Shown piece after piece: positions 36,431 to 45,616 of a DNA stretch of 64,000 nt. The number at the start of each line of letters is the position of its first letter. The first letter of the stretch is position 1. Under the pieces are notes generated by a model, which saw only the letters and a list, made by a program, of their open reading frames with translations, made no database searches and was not told the DNA's origin. Made by a program: the position numbers and the translations under genes. The DNA comes from Bin80 sp965261255 (GTDB taxonomy: Bacteria > Bacteroidota > Rhodothermia > Rhodothermales > Bin80), in NCBI GenBank assembly GCA_965261255.1, contig CBDHCQ010000004.1, positions 2,046,001 to 2,110,000 of the forward strand, given 5' to 3'.

Positions 36431-37312
36431 TTACCACCCTGTTCCCAACAGCTCGTCCAGGCGCACATCGATTAGACGTTCCATATTTCGATTCCTTTCC
36501 TCTACCTGTAGTTGCATTTTTTCCAGATCCAGCCTCATACGCCTTATTTCCCGCGTACGATTGTCCTGCTTCAGATGAAAAATCGTAGTTAACTTCTCTC
36601 TTAGTTCAGCAATGGCTACGTCGCGCTCCCTTCCTGGAGACATATTATTGATCTCTGCAGCCATTTGTCGAGCTTCAAATTCTTCCCGCCACTCATATCG
36701 CAATAGCTCGGACAGCTCATCATTGGCACCTAGCACATCCGCCATATAGTTGGATACTTCAAACATATTGAGCGCACCTCGTCCCACAATGGACGCAACA
36801 GACGTAGCATTTACAATCTCATCAATCTGCTTTGGGGTTAGTTTGGGGCGTTCCCTGAGCGATCTTTTAACTACTTGGAGCGTCTGCGACAGCGAGTCCA
36901 TCTCGTCTGCTTTGTCCTTCCAGCTGAAGAACATGGTCTCCGTGTTCCAGTCTGGATTTCTGGAATTCCCGATCCTGATCGAACCTGGGTTGGCGACGAT
37001 TTCAAAGCTTACGATATGAGTATTACCAGGCTCTACTTCGTCAGACTCTATAATTCTGTCTTCCCATACCTCGTAATTCGCCCCATTGACCGTGACCCGC
37101 ATTGGAAAAGTACCACCCCAATGCAGAGAAAATTCCTTATCCGCCAATATATCGCTTAAGCCTTCTGGCAGATCACTGGGATCAATTGTTTTCCCATTCA
37201 CTCTCAGCCCATTCTTATCACCTTCAAAGTCAATTTGGGCTGAAACACCAGCAGTCACAAAAAAAGCGGCAAGCAAAGTAATTGCCGAGCAAATGAATGT
37301 TATCCGTTTCAT
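36431..37312 (-). CDS. exported protein of unknown function in the ECF sigma cluster
   Basis: With the start at 37312 (MKRITFICSAITLLAAFFVTAG) the product has 293 residues and a good signal peptide ending VSAQ; four more codons upstream (MYRP) are possible. The N-terminal half is beta-rich (MRVTVNGANYEVWED), and the C-terminal half is helical and charged, ending in a predicted coiled coil (RRMRLDLEKMQLQVEERN). No known family was recognised. It follows the anti-sigma gene by about 20 bases and precedes the repeat protein gene, so all four are likely one operon. Its helical tail resembles in style the coiled coil of the next protein, which could mean a shared complex. Confidence 0.75.
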   Translation of the reverse strand: MKRITFICSAITLLAAFFVTAGVSAQIDFEGDKNGLRVNGKTIDPSDLPEGLSDILADKEFSLHWGGTFPMRVTVNGANYEVWEDRIIESDEVEPGNTHIVSFEIVANPGSIRIGNSRNPDWNTETMFFSWKDKADEMDSLSQTLQVVKRSLRERPKLTPKQIDEIVNATSVASIVGRGALNMFEVSNYMADVLGANDELSELLRYEWREEFEARQMAAEINNMSPGRERDVAIAELREKLTTIFHLKQDNRTREIRRMRLDLEKMQLQVEERNRNMERLIDVRLDELLGTGW

Positions 37313-37333
37313 TGGTCTGTACACGTGATTTGG

Positions 37334-37906
37334 TTACTGAGGAAGTGTGCTAGCGGATTCTACTCCAGAAGGACTACTGTTTAGATTCCCGGCAAGTGAG
37401 TCTAGTCTCATGACCGCAGACTCATCCCATAAATCTGGTCTGGTCCGCTGGCGAACAACATTAAGTGTTTGCTGCATTTCGATACGTTCCTGCGTGTCAT
37501 CCCACTTCACCAACTCCGCTGGGTCCTGGACCTCGTCCGAAATTACAGCCGGCTCCTGCGTTTGCCGCCCGGGAAGTAAAAAGACAACCAGCAAGCAGGC
37601 CGCTACTGCCGCCACGCCACCGAGCACTGCAAATTGTTTTGAGCGACTGGAGGGGAGTTTCCAGATGGGCGTCAGTTTGGGACGGGTCGACGCAATAATC
37701 TGATCTACTGCATCCTCGGGAGCAGTTACCGGCCTGCGCAAGGCACGATTTTCCAATTTTCGCTTGACATCCCGCAACGCCTCATATTCCGCACGAAGCG
37801 CGGGATCTTTCAAAAGCTCGTTCAGCTCCTCTGCATCCTCTTTTTCACCGTAAAGATGCTGTATAAGAAGTAGTTCTTTATCCATATTGTGACTAGCACT
37901 AGACAT
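37334..37906 (-). CDS. putative anti-sigma factor, single-pass membrane protein
   Basis: This 190-residue protein has a cytoplasmic N-terminal helical part (LLLIQHLYGEKEDAEELNEL), a single transmembrane segment near residues 90-110 (AVLGGVAAVAACLLVVFLLPG) and a periplasmic tail of about 75 residues. It overlaps the ECF sigma gene by eight bases, the usual arrangement of a sigma factor and its membrane-bound inhibitor. No zinc-binding HxxxCxxC motif is present, so it is not a ZAS-type anti-sigma; the helical N-terminus may still clamp the sigma factor. The assignment rests on topology and position. Confidence 0.75.
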   Translation of the reverse strand: MSSASHNMDKELLLIQHLYGEKEDAEELNELLKDPALRAEYEALRDVKRKLENRALRRPVTAPEDAVDQIIASTRPKLTPIWKLPSSRSKQFAVLGGVAAVAACLLVVFLLPGRQTQEPAVISDEVQDPAELVKWDDTQERIEMQQTLNVVRQRTRPDLWDESAVMRLDSLAGNLNSSPSGVESASTLPQ

Positions 37907-38534
37907 GTGTTACCGCAGTTAACTGCATGTTCTGCGGCCGAGTGGGCTCAGGGGCATAAGAACTTGATTGTTGTTCAATCATTTTCCGGAGGTTGATAAG
38001 TGCGTACCGCATCCGCCCCAGCGCAGTATTAATAGATACATCGGTGATCTCGGCGATTTCCCTGAACGTTAATTCAGCATCCTGCCTCAACAACACCACT
38101 TCCCGCTGCGCTGGTGGCAAATTGCTGATACAAGCCGACAGCCACTGACTCCTTTCTCTGAGATGAAGTGCCTCGTCGGCAGACTCTGCATCATCGGGAA
38201 GACGATCCCAGAACCCATCGTCTCCGTCAGATACATCCTTCCACTTTTTTCGGCTCCGCTTGTGGTCATACACGACATTGCGCGCGATCATCAATACCCA
38301 CCCAAGAAATCTACCTTGGGGCTTGTAGCCCCCTCGGCGCCGCTGCATTACATCTATCACCCGCAGAAATGTGTCCTGAAACAAATCGCTCGCCAACTCC
38401 GCATCATGGACCATGCCCAGGATAAAACTGTAGACGCGATCCTTATGGCGATCGACCAGCTGTCGAAAAGCCAACTGATCACCCCGTTCCGCATAAGCGG
38501 TCAACAGTTCGTCATCAGACAATAGTGTATTCAT
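37899..38534 (-). CDS. ECF RNA polymerase sigma factor (RpoE-like)
   Basis: This 211-residue protein has sigma-70 region 2 (FRQLVDRHKDRVYSFILGMV, DLFQDTFLRVI, GRFLGWVLMIARNVVYDHKR) and region 4 (LPPAQREVVLLRQDAELTFREIAEI region with helix-turn-helix, SINTALGRMRYALINLRK). Regions 1 and 3 are absent, as in group IV (ECF) factors. It should direct RNA polymerase to an envelope-stress or surface regulon and is held by the overlapping anti-sigma product. Autoregulation of this cluster is usual, but I did not identify its -35/-10 site. Confidence 0.93.
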   Translation of the reverse strand: MNTLLSDDELLTAYAERGDQLAFRQLVDRHKDRVYSFILGMVHDAELASDLFQDTFLRVIDVMQRRRGGYKPQGRFLGWVLMIARNVVYDHKRSRKKWKDVSDGDDGFWDRLPDDAESADEALHLRERSQWLSACISNLPPAQREVVLLRQDAELTFREIAEITDVSINTALGRMRYALINLRKMIEQQSSSYAPEPTRPQNMQLTAVTHV

Positions 38535-38592
38535 TTCGGGGTAAGCGGTCCGGCTTAGATAACGTATATCGCCGCGTAGTTATTGCACACCC

Positions 38593-39936
38593 TTAAACCA
38601 ACAGCAGTTCAAGAACTTCGCTGATGGTTTGTACCCCTACAATCTCAATATTATTTGGGGGCACAAATCCCTGTAGACTCTTTGCGGGCACGATCGCGCG
38701 CTCAAACCCGAGCTTTGCGCACTCCTTCAGGCGTGTTTCAAGTCGACTGACACCTCGAATCTCTCCTCCCAATCCAACCTCTCCAATGAGAACCCCATAC
38801 TTGTCTACTGGTACGTCATAGAGGGAGGAAGCAATGGCAGCCGCAATGCCTAAATCTGCGGCAGGCTCCTCTATTCGCACTCCACCTGCAATGTTCAGGA
38901 AAACATCGTGTCCACCCAAAGCCAGGCCTTCCCGCTTTTCCAGCACCGCCAAGAGCAGTTGCAGCCGCTTTGGATCAAAGCCTGCTGATGTCCTCTGGGG
39001 CACACCATAGGATGTCTTCGACACCAATGCCTGAACCTCTACCAACAGTGGGCGGCTCCCCTCGACCGCGCAGACCACACAGGACCCGGCAATGCCACTC
39101 TGCCGTTCAGACAGGAATATCTCACTTGGGTTCAGGACCTGCTGAAGCCCTGCACTGGTCATCTCGAAAACACCGATCTCATTAGTGGATCCAAACCGAT
39201 TTTTCACCGCCCGCAGTATGCGGTAACCGTGGTTGCGGTCTCCCTCGAAATACAATACGGTATCTACCAGGTGTTCCAGGACGCGCGGACCTGCTATCGA
39301 CCCGGACCGGGTTACATGTCCAACCAGAAAAGTGGCCGCATTCATTCTCTTCGTGAGCTGCATCAATGCTGCTGCGTTCTCTCGAATCTGGGACACGCTT
39401 CCCGGTGCACTAGACACATCAGGATCATAGAGAGTCTGGATAGAATCAATCACGACCACGTCAGGCAATGAATCCTCAATTGCTTCCAGTATTGCCGGTG
39501 CATTGGTTTCAGCCAACAGGAGCATGTTGTCCATTGCTGCACCGAGGCGTTCCGCCCGCAATTTTACCTGCCTCGCCGATTCCTCGCCCGACACATACAG
39601 AATTGTTAGTGGGTCCAGATAACGCCCCAGTTCGGTCATGAGCGTAGATTTTCCGATACCTGGATCCCCTGCCACGAGCACGATTGATCCGCGCATAATT
39701 CCCCCTCCCATAAGACGATCCAGCTCCTGCGCACCGGTCACGATGCGCGGCATCTCGCCGATCTCAACCTCACTGATGGGCATTGGGACCGCTAAAGGGA
39801 TGGACACATGGCTTCGCCCGATCTCCTTTTCTTCTATCATGGTATCCCAAAAGTCGCATCCCGGACATCTACCCAACCACTTGGGAGATGAGTAGCCACA
39901 CTCCTGACAGCGGTACCGTGTTTTCGTCTTTGCCAT
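38593..39936 (-). CDS. radA: DNA repair protein RadA (Sms)
   Basis: This 447-residue RecA-like branch-migration helicase starts best at 39936 (MAKTKTRYRCQECG); eight more codons upstream are open but unlike the family. The N-terminal C4 zinc finger is CQECG and CPGC, Walker A is GDPGIGKST, the RadA-specific KNRFGSTNEIGVF is present, and the C-terminal Lon-like domain includes DLGIAAAIASS. RadA drives D-loop branch migration in recombination and natural transformation. It follows the ECF gene on the same strand but with a separate start region. Confidence 0.97.
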   Translation of the reverse strand: MAKTKTRYRCQECGYSSPKWLGRCPGCDFWDTMIEEKEIGRSHVSIPLAVPMPISEVEIGEMPRIVTGAQELDRLMGGGIMRGSIVLVAGDPGIGKSTLMTELGRYLDPLTILYVSGEESARQVKLRAERLGAAMDNMLLLAETNAPAILEAIEDSLPDVVVIDSIQTLYDPDVSSAPGSVSQIRENAAALMQLTKRMNAATFLVGHVTRSGSIAGPRVLEHLVDTVLYFEGDRNHGYRILRAVKNRFGSTNEIGVFEMTSAGLQQVLNPSEIFLSERQSGIAGSCVVCAVEGSRPLLVEVQALVSKTSYGVPQRTSAGFDPKRLQLLLAVLEKREGLALGGHDVFLNIAGGVRIEEPAADLGIAAAIASSLYDVPVDKYGVLIGEVGLGGEIRGVSRLETRLKECAKLGFERAIVPAKSLQGFVPPNNIEIVGVQTISEVLELLLV

Positions 39937-40006
39937 GAAAATGCCCCAGTTATTATGCAATATAGCCCCTCCGGGCTGAGTTGGCTAGAAACAACAATTG
40001 TAGTAA

Positions 40007-40801
40007 TTGATTAACCGCCCAATCATCCCGCCGTTAGCGATGCCACTAGGTGTTTTACGTGTTGCACAGCCATTTATGAATATTGGCCGCTTCACAATCC
40101 TAATGTCGTCGGCATTCATGTCTTTGCGTGAGCTGAAAACTTATCGGCAAAACACGCAAATACAGATGGTTCGTATTGGTATTGAGTCAATCCCCATCGT
40201 TGCCTTAGCGGCCGCATTTTCTGGAGCGGTGACAACTGTTCAGACTGCCTATCAGTTGGTCTCTCCTCTGATTCCCCCTAAAATTATCGGTGCTGTCGTG
40301 GTACCGTCACTGACGATGGAACTTGGAGCCGTTGTAACAGGCTTCATTCTGTCTGGCCGTGTTGGTGCACGCATCGCAGCCGAACTTGGTACCATGCGTG
40401 TAACAGAGCAGATTGATGCCTTGGAAGCCATGGGACTGAATTCAATTGGATACTTGATCGTTCCTCGTGTTTTGGCAGGTATTCTAATGGTACCAGTGCT
40501 GTATGTGGCAGCGTGCGTTATTGGAGTCTTGGGTGGGTTGGCAGCCGCCGAATTGACCGGCGTTGTATCAAGTGCTGAGTTCATTCTGGGGGCACGAGAA
40601 CACTTTGATACTTTCGGCCCCTACTTCGGACTGATCAAGTCTTTTGTTTTTGGATTCCTCATAACAGCAGTATCTTGCCATATCGGTTACTTCACCGAAG
40701 GTGGCGCCGACGGAGTCGGCCGCAGTACGACCAGTGCTGCTGTCATGAGTTGTGTGCTAATTCTGATAGCTGATCTGGTACTTGCTGTTCTTCTTCTATA
40801 G
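40007..40801 (+). CDS. mlaE: MlaE-family ABC transporter permease
   Basis: This 264-residue membrane protein has the DUF140/MlaE pattern: a cytosolic start, AFSGAVTTVQTAYQL, then GAVVTGFILSGRVGARIAAELGTM and TEQIDALEAMGL, a strongly conserved stretch of these permeases, followed by three to four membrane helices. It forms the inner-membrane core of an MCE-type phospholipid transporter with the ATPase and MCE protein encoded next. The TTG at 40007 is possible, but the ATG at 40040 (MPLGVLRV) is a reasonable alternative. Role: retrograde or anterograde lipid traffic that keeps outer-membrane asymmetry. Confidence 0.93.
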   Translation: MINRPIIPPLAMPLGVLRVAQPFMNIGRFTILMSSAFMSLRELKTYRQNTQIQMVRIGIESIPIVALAAAFSGAVTTVQTAYQLVSPLIPPKIIGAVVVPSLTMELGAVVTGFILSGRVGARIAAELGTMRVTEQIDALEAMGLNSIGYLIVPRVLAGILMVPVLYVAACVIGVLGGLAAAELTGVVSSAEFILGAREHFDTFGPYFGLIKSFVFGFLITAVSCHIGYFTEGGADGVGRSTTSAAVMSCVLILIADLVLAVLLL

Positions 40802-40855
40802 CCATGCTACCTCCAGGCATACGTTATTTCTACTAAACGATCGCCGTTCAACCAT

Positions 40856-41617
40856 ATGATCCGGGTAGAGAACGTTTATAAATCATTCGCCGGTCGTCCT
40901 GTGCTCCAGGATGTTTCGCTGAAAATCCGCGAAGGCAGCACACAGGCAATCATTGGGCGGAGCGGTTCAGGTAAGAGTGTGCTCATGAAGCATATCATCG
41001 GGCTATTGCGGCCCGACCAGGGGCGCATATTGGTGAATCACACAGATATCAGTAAAATCAGCTATAACGAACTTCGGAAAATTCGGAGGCAGTTCGGGGT
41101 TCTCTTCCAAGGAGGTGCGCTCTTCGACTCAATGGATTCATTCGAGAATGTTGCTTTTCCACTTCGAACATTTACCACGAAAACTGATCAGGAAATACGG
41201 CAGGAGGTGCAAACATGCCTTGACCTCGTCCAACTCTCCAATGTTGGATCAAAGAGTACGTCTGCTTTGTCTGGAGGCATGCGCAAACGCATAGCACTCG
41301 CACGTGCAATTGCTTTACGCCCCCGCTACATCATCTATGACGAGCCAACCAGTGGACTTGATCCAGAAACGTCCAACACCATCAATGAACTGATAAAAAA
41401 TTTGGCGCATCACCTTGAAATCACGAGTATTGTCGTTACTCATGATATGCATTCAGTGTTGCAAATAGCTGACCATGTAGCTTTTATTCACGATACACGT
41501 ATGCATTGGACGGGTACAACAGAAGAGTTACACCAAAGTACCGATACCACTCTTCGTTCCTTCGTTAAGGCCAACGAATATGTAATCGGAGCTCACCACT
41601 CACACAACAGCCCCTGA
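40856..41617 (+). CDS. mlaF: MlaF-like ABC transporter ATPase
   Basis: This 253-residue ATPase has Walker A GRSGSGKSV, the Q-loop near VLFQGGALFDSMDS (typical of MlaF), signature LSGGMRKRIALARA, Walker B IIYDEPTSGLD and the H-loop VTHDM. It energises the MlaE permease encoded 54 bases upstream and should work with the MCE protein encoded four bases downstream. No MlaB or MlaC homologue is nearby, as is usual outside Proteobacteria. Confidence 0.94.
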   Translation: MIRVENVYKSFAGRPVLQDVSLKIREGSTQAIIGRSGSGKSVLMKHIIGLLRPDQGRILVNHTDISKISYNELRKIRRQFGVLFQGGALFDSMDSFENVAFPLRTFTTKTDQEIRQEVQTCLDLVQLSNVGSKSTSALSGGMRKRIALARAIALRPRYIIYDEPTSGLDPETSNTINELIKNLAHHLEITSIVVTHDMHSVLQIADHVAFIHDTRMHWTGTTEELHQSTDTTLRSFVKANEYVIGAHHSHNSP

Positions 41618-41621
41618 GCAA

Positions 41622-42539
41622 GTGAAAATAAACAATGAACTAAAGATTGGTTTGGCGGTCGTCCTCGCGGGGGTCGTATTTTATCTCGGCATCCGATTTT
41701 TGAGGGACCTGCCCCTTTTTGGGCAGGCTACCGTGTATCACACGGAACTGAGTAATTCTAACGGCCTTGTAGCTGGTAATATCGTGGTCGTTAACGGTGT
41801 GGGTGTTGGTAGCATCACAGAAGTGCGTCTCACACTCACAGGAGCGTATATCACTTTTTCAGTTGAAGAAGATGTCGCTTTAACCGAAGGGACAACTGCG
41901 TCTGCGGGAGGTTTTGGATTTGTAAGCAGTGTTCAGCTCAACCTCACGCTTGGCCCGCCGGATGCTCCTGTGTACGAACCTGGTTCCTTCATTCCTGCTT
42001 CAACCCAGTCTGATATCCTGGCTGATCTATCTAATCGCGCACCTGCGGTTTTAGGACGCATTGACACAGTACTCACAGGGTCCAATCAGGCAATTAGTGC
42101 TGCCAGGGATCTCCTGACCGGGCCTGAAAGCCAAATGCAACAGACTTTGGCCTCCATCCGTAGTTCGGCTGACGCTTTCGAGTCTGTCCTCCTTGCTGAG
42201 CAGGGAAGTTTGCAGGCCGTACTGAAAGATATTGAACAACTCTCGGGTGCGCTTGAATCTTTCGCCGCGGATTCTCTTGGAGGTGCAGCAACCGGCCTAA
42301 AAGAGGTGTTCGATCGCCTATCCATGAACCTTGATCTGCTGGAAACCACGACAAACGAGCTCAACACATTGCTCACTTCCATCAATAATGGTCAGGGTAC
42401 ACTAGGCAAACTCGTTACTGATGACTCTCTCTATGTGGAAGCTCATGCTGCCTCCGCAGCGTTGAGACGTATTCTCGAAAATTTTGAGGAGGATCCCAGT
42501 CAATATTTGCGTCACTTGAAACTCATTGACTTCTTCTAA
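41622..42539 (+). CDS. mlaD: MlaD/MCE-domain lipid-binding protein
   Basis: This 305-residue protein has one N-terminal membrane helix (IGLAVVLAGVVFYLGIRFL) and a single MCE domain (VYHTELSNSNGLVAGNIVVVNGVGVGSITEV), then a long helical region (residues about 145-290) that can form a barrel or tunnel in MCE hexamers. The start is GTG at 41622, four bases after the ATPase stop. It presents lipids between inner membrane and periplasm in the Mla system. Confidence 0.92.
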   Translation: MKINNELKIGLAVVLAGVVFYLGIRFLRDLPLFGQATVYHTELSNSNGLVAGNIVVVNGVGVGSITEVRLTLTGAYITFSVEEDVALTEGTTASAGGFGFVSSVQLNLTLGPPDAPVYEPGSFIPASTQSDILADLSNRAPAVLGRIDTVLTGSNQAISAARDLLTGPESQMQQTLASIRSSADAFESVLLAEQGSLQAVLKDIEQLSGALESFAADSLGGAATGLKEVFDRLSMNLDLLETTTNELNTLLTSINNGQGTLGKLVTDDSLYVEAHAASAALRRILENFEEDPSQYLRHLKLIDFF

Positions 42540-42543
42540 TCCG

Positions 42544-43107
42544 ATGCCTACTTACGACGACGCACTTGCACTATTCCACGAGTGGACGAAGTCAGACCGC
42601 CTTCGGAGACATGCCTATGCCGTCGAAGCAGCAATGGAAGGTTATGCCACGCTGTTCGGTGAGGACGTAACACTTTGGCGAATCACTGGTCTACTGCATG
42701 ACTTGGACTACGAACAGCATCCCACACTTGACGAGCATCCTTACGTGGGTGTCAAACTGCTCCGCGAACTGAAATACCCTGAATCAATCGTCCAAGCAAT
42801 CCTCGGTCATGCACCGCACACAGGAACACCACGAGAAACTCTTATGGCCAAAACACTTTTTGCCGTAGATGAGTTGGCGGGGTTCATAACCGCGGTAGCA
42901 TACGTTCGACCTACCCGCCTTGAAGGCATGAAGGTCAAGAGTGTGCGCAAAAAATTGAAGGACAAAGCCTTTGCGGCAGCAGTGAGCCGAGAAGATATTC
43001 AACTGGGTGCGGAAGAACTGGGAATTGAACTGCCTCAGCACATTGCCAATGTAATCAGCGGCATGCGCGCACATGCAGACAGGCTGGGATTGGTGGCAGC
43101 GGATTAA
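42544..43107 (+). CDS. HD-domain hydrolase
   Basis: With the ATG at 42544 the product has 187 residues; a TTG at 42526 inside the preceding gene is less likely. The HD phosphohydrolase core shows RHAYAVEAAM, the metal-binding HDLDYEQHP and ILGHAPHTG, and FAVDELAGFITAVAYVRP, typical of the small HDIG-type proteins encoded in many bacteria. Such proteins hydrolyse nucleotide or related phosphates, but their natural substrate is mostly unknown. It directly follows the Mla operon and precedes the DUF445 gene, so co-transcription is likely. Confidence 0.85.
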   Translation: MPTYDDALALFHEWTKSDRLRRHAYAVEAAMEGYATLFGEDVTLWRITGLLHDLDYEQHPTLDEHPYVGVKLLRELKYPESIVQAILGHAPHTGTPRETLMAKTLFAVDELAGFITAVAYVRPTRLEGMKVKSVRKKLKDKAFAAAVSREDIQLGAEELGIELPQHIANVISGMRAHADRLGLVAAD

Positions 43108-43113
43108 GCCCAC

Positions 43114-44313
43114 ATGACAAAACCAGACCGCGTAGCTGACAGTGATCTCAGGGAGATCCTCGAGCGCCATCTCGAACAGCACTGGCCCGGGGAAAAATCA
43201 GGGCCTAAAACAGTTACCCCCAAAAAAAGGGCAATTAAGTCCGGGGTTGCACTGCGGCTCCTCCGCGTAGTCCCCTGGCTGTTGTCGGCCCTTTTCATTA
43301 CTTCGTTTATCTGGGACTTCGAGGGCCTGAGCCTCCTGCTGGATAATTCAGGGATTTATCTGTATTCAGTGGGCGAACAGACTTCCGTTTTGAGCAGATA
43401 TTCAGGGCTTGGTTTTCCAGCGTTCAGTCGAATGCTTGATCTGGAGGGGCTTATTGTAACCATCTCGTCGGCCGGTTTGATTGGTTTTTTTACAAACTGG
43501 TTGGCCATTACGATGCTCTTTCATCCGCGTAGAAGCCGTCCACTCCTAGGCCAGGGAATCATTCCGGCCTATCGCGAGCGCATTGCCGATCTGATTGCCC
43601 TTGCAATCAGCAGAGATCTGATCAGCGAGGAGGTAATCCAGGAACGCATTAGGCTTAGTGGAGTCGTCCCCAAATACCGCGATATGGCCCTGCAAGTGAC
43701 CCAGAACCTACTATCAGACGAAGATTTTCAGCAGGATATCAAAGTATTGGCCAACCGCTATCTCCGGGAAAAATTACAGGATCCCGAATTAAAGCAGAAA
43801 CTCGTAGCCCTGGTTATGGAAAAAATTGATTCAACCATCAACCGTGGGATAGCCGGCATAGCCGTCAAGATGTACCAAATGCTGAATCGGGATGGATTCC
43901 AACGACAAATAGAAAAAGCAATTGATGACCTGCCCGAGTCTGCAGACCTTGTTGTGGATGAACTGGACCACCTATTCGAGACACTGCCGGAGAAAATTTC
44001 ACAGCAATCAGGAGATATTGAACAGTGGTTGACCAAGGCCATCATGGCGTTCGTTAACTCGCTTGATATCTACGATATGGTTTCCAAAAACCTGCGTCGT
44101 TACGATGAGCGACAGCTGGAGGATCTAATCAAGAGTACCTCAAACGACCAGCTAATCTACCTCAAGTACCTTGGCGGCGCGCTTGGAGCTGTAGGTGGCC
44201 TGGTAATTTTTGACCAATGGCTTGCTTTGCCGACTCTGGCGATTATCGTCGCCCTCCTTGTGGCGGCGGATCACCTTGTTGGCCGGATACTTAAGCGTCG
44301 TAGTGTGGCCTGA
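43114..44313 (+). CDS. DUF445 family membrane protein
   Basis: This 399-residue protein has N-terminal membrane segments (LLRVVPWLLSALFITSFIW and LIVTISSAGLIGFFTNWLAI), the DUF445 core NWLAITMLFHPR with GLIPAYRERIA-like GIIPAYRERIADLI, a long helical middle and a C-terminal membrane helix. The family is widespread but without a settled function. It starts seven bases after the HD gene. Its last 162 bases overlap the 3' end of the opposite-strand dihydrouridine synthase gene; the C-terminal helix is needed for a normal DUF445 layout, so this frame is the conserved one there. Confidence 0.85.
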   Translation: MTKPDRVADSDLREILERHLEQHWPGEKSGPKTVTPKKRAIKSGVALRLLRVVPWLLSALFITSFIWDFEGLSLLLDNSGIYLYSVGEQTSVLSRYSGLGFPAFSRMLDLEGLIVTISSAGLIGFFTNWLAITMLFHPRRSRPLLGQGIIPAYRERIADLIALAISRDLISEEVIQERIRLSGVVPKYRDMALQVTQNLLSDEDFQQDIKVLANRYLREKLQDPELKQKLVALVMEKIDSTINRGIAGIAVKMYQMLNRDGFQRQIEKAIDDLPESADLVVDELDHLFETLPEKISQQSGDIEQWLTKAIMAFVNSLDIYDMVSKNLRRYDERQLEDLIKSTSNDQLIYLKYLGGALGAVGGLVIFDQWLALPTLAIIVALLVAADHLVGRILKRRSVA

Positions 44314-45306
44314 GGGTTTCTGGTGGATCACATTGGGTTCCACTTCCCTGGTGCTACCCAGTACATAGAGAACCTCGTCCATGGTGTTTGCTTTCATCAA
44401 GCGTGCGCGGAGCTTGCTGGCGTTCTTGAATCCCTTGAAGTAACCACCGTACATGCGCCGCATTTCCTTTACTCCCGTGTGCTCTCCAAGCCAGGCACAC
44501 TTGAGGGTCAGATGTTCCTCTACAACACTTATGCGTTCAGCCCAGGAAGGGCCCGGCAATACTACCCCCTCTTCAATGAGCGCCTTTGCGCGCTTGAATA
44601 TCCAGGGATTACCAATCGCGCCGCGTCCAATCATGACGGCATCTACTCCCGTTTCTTCAAACATTTGAAGAATTGTCTCGGGCCCCAAGGCATCACCATT
44701 GCCGATGAGCGGGATGTTTTGTAGGCCGTTGTCGCGGATAGCCCGCAAGTACTGCCAGCGTGCGGACCCTGTATACATCTGTTTGCGTGTTCTGGCATGC
44801 ACAGCCAGTGCCTGAATCCCGCAGTTTTCCAGCATACGCGCGACATTTACAATGTCAATACTACTGTCATCCCAGCCGAGCCGGGTCTTGACTGTCACGG
44901 GTCGTTTAGTTGCCCCCACCACTGTGCGTGTGATCTTTTCCATCTTGGGTAGATTACGCAGGATACCAGCACCAGCCTCCTTACAAACCACTTTTCGGAC
45001 AGGGCATCCAAAATTTATATCAATGATGTCTGGTCCTACTTGATCTACAATGGCCGTGGCAGACCTGACTTGATCAACATCACCGCCAAATATCTGGATA
45101 CCTACCGGGCGTTCGGCCTCGCGGATATCCAGTTTCATGACTGAATCTCTGGCCTCATAAACCAAGCCCCCTGACGAGATAAACTCCGTGTATACGACGT
45201 CGGCACCATAGCGCTTGCACAACGCCCGGAATGGAGGATCAGAGACATCCTCCATGGGTGCCAGTAACAATGGGCGGTCACCCAGTTCAATTGATCCAAT
45301 GTGCAT
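44152..45306 (-). CDS. dus: tRNA-dihydrouridine synthase (DusB-like) with unusual C-terminal extension
   Basis: The ATG at 45306 is used; a TTG two codons upstream is possible. The FMN-binding TIM barrel starts LLLAPMEDVSDPPFR, catalytic Cys is in the NFGCPVRKVVCKEAGAG region, and VTVKTRLGW, VHARTRKQMYTG and MIGRGAIGNPW complete the set. It reduces uridine to dihydrouridine in tRNA D-loops. At 384 residues it is about 50 longer than usual: the last segment (from about KPSGHTTTLKYP) is basic, low in complexity and encoded opposite the DUF445 C-terminus. This extension may be disordered or RNA-binding, or simply read-through after loss of the original stop. Confidence 0.92.
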   Translation of the reverse strand: MHIGSIELGDRPLLLAPMEDVSDPPFRALCKRYGADVVYTEFISSGGLVYEARDSVMKLDIREAERPVGIQIFGGDVDQVRSATAIVDQVGPDIIDINFGCPVRKVVCKEAGAGILRNLPKMEKITRTVVGATKRPVTVKTRLGWDDSSIDIVNVARMLENCGIQALAVHARTRKQMYTGSARWQYLRAIRDNGLQNIPLIGNGDALGPETILQMFEETGVDAVMIGRGAIGNPWIFKRAKALIEEGVVLPGPSWAERISVVEEHLTLKCAWLGEHTGVKEMRRMYGGYFKGFKNASKLRARLMKANTMDEVLYVLGSTREVEPNVIHQKPSGHTTTLKYPANKVIRRHKEGDDNRQSRQSKPLVKNYQATYSSKRAAKVLEVD

Positions 45307-45616
45307 CAGCAATTACAGTTACGACCTTGTCGGTAATTGGATTGACTGGGAATGATTGGTCGAACTGGCCAGAATATTCCCCAGAATAGCGTGCAGACCA
45401 CTTTCCATGCCTAAACCAATTGACTCCAATTTGTTTGTATTACTTCAATACAACCACTTTGAAGGTCTCAATGTATGGCTCTGAATGCCCACTAAGTAGA
45501 CGGACCTGATGTTCTAGAGAACCCCGAATTCCCATTCTGGTTTCTGCGTAGCCATCCGTTCGTTCAGACTCACCATAGGGACAACTCCCGATCCCAGCCA
45601 GACCCAAAATTCTCTT

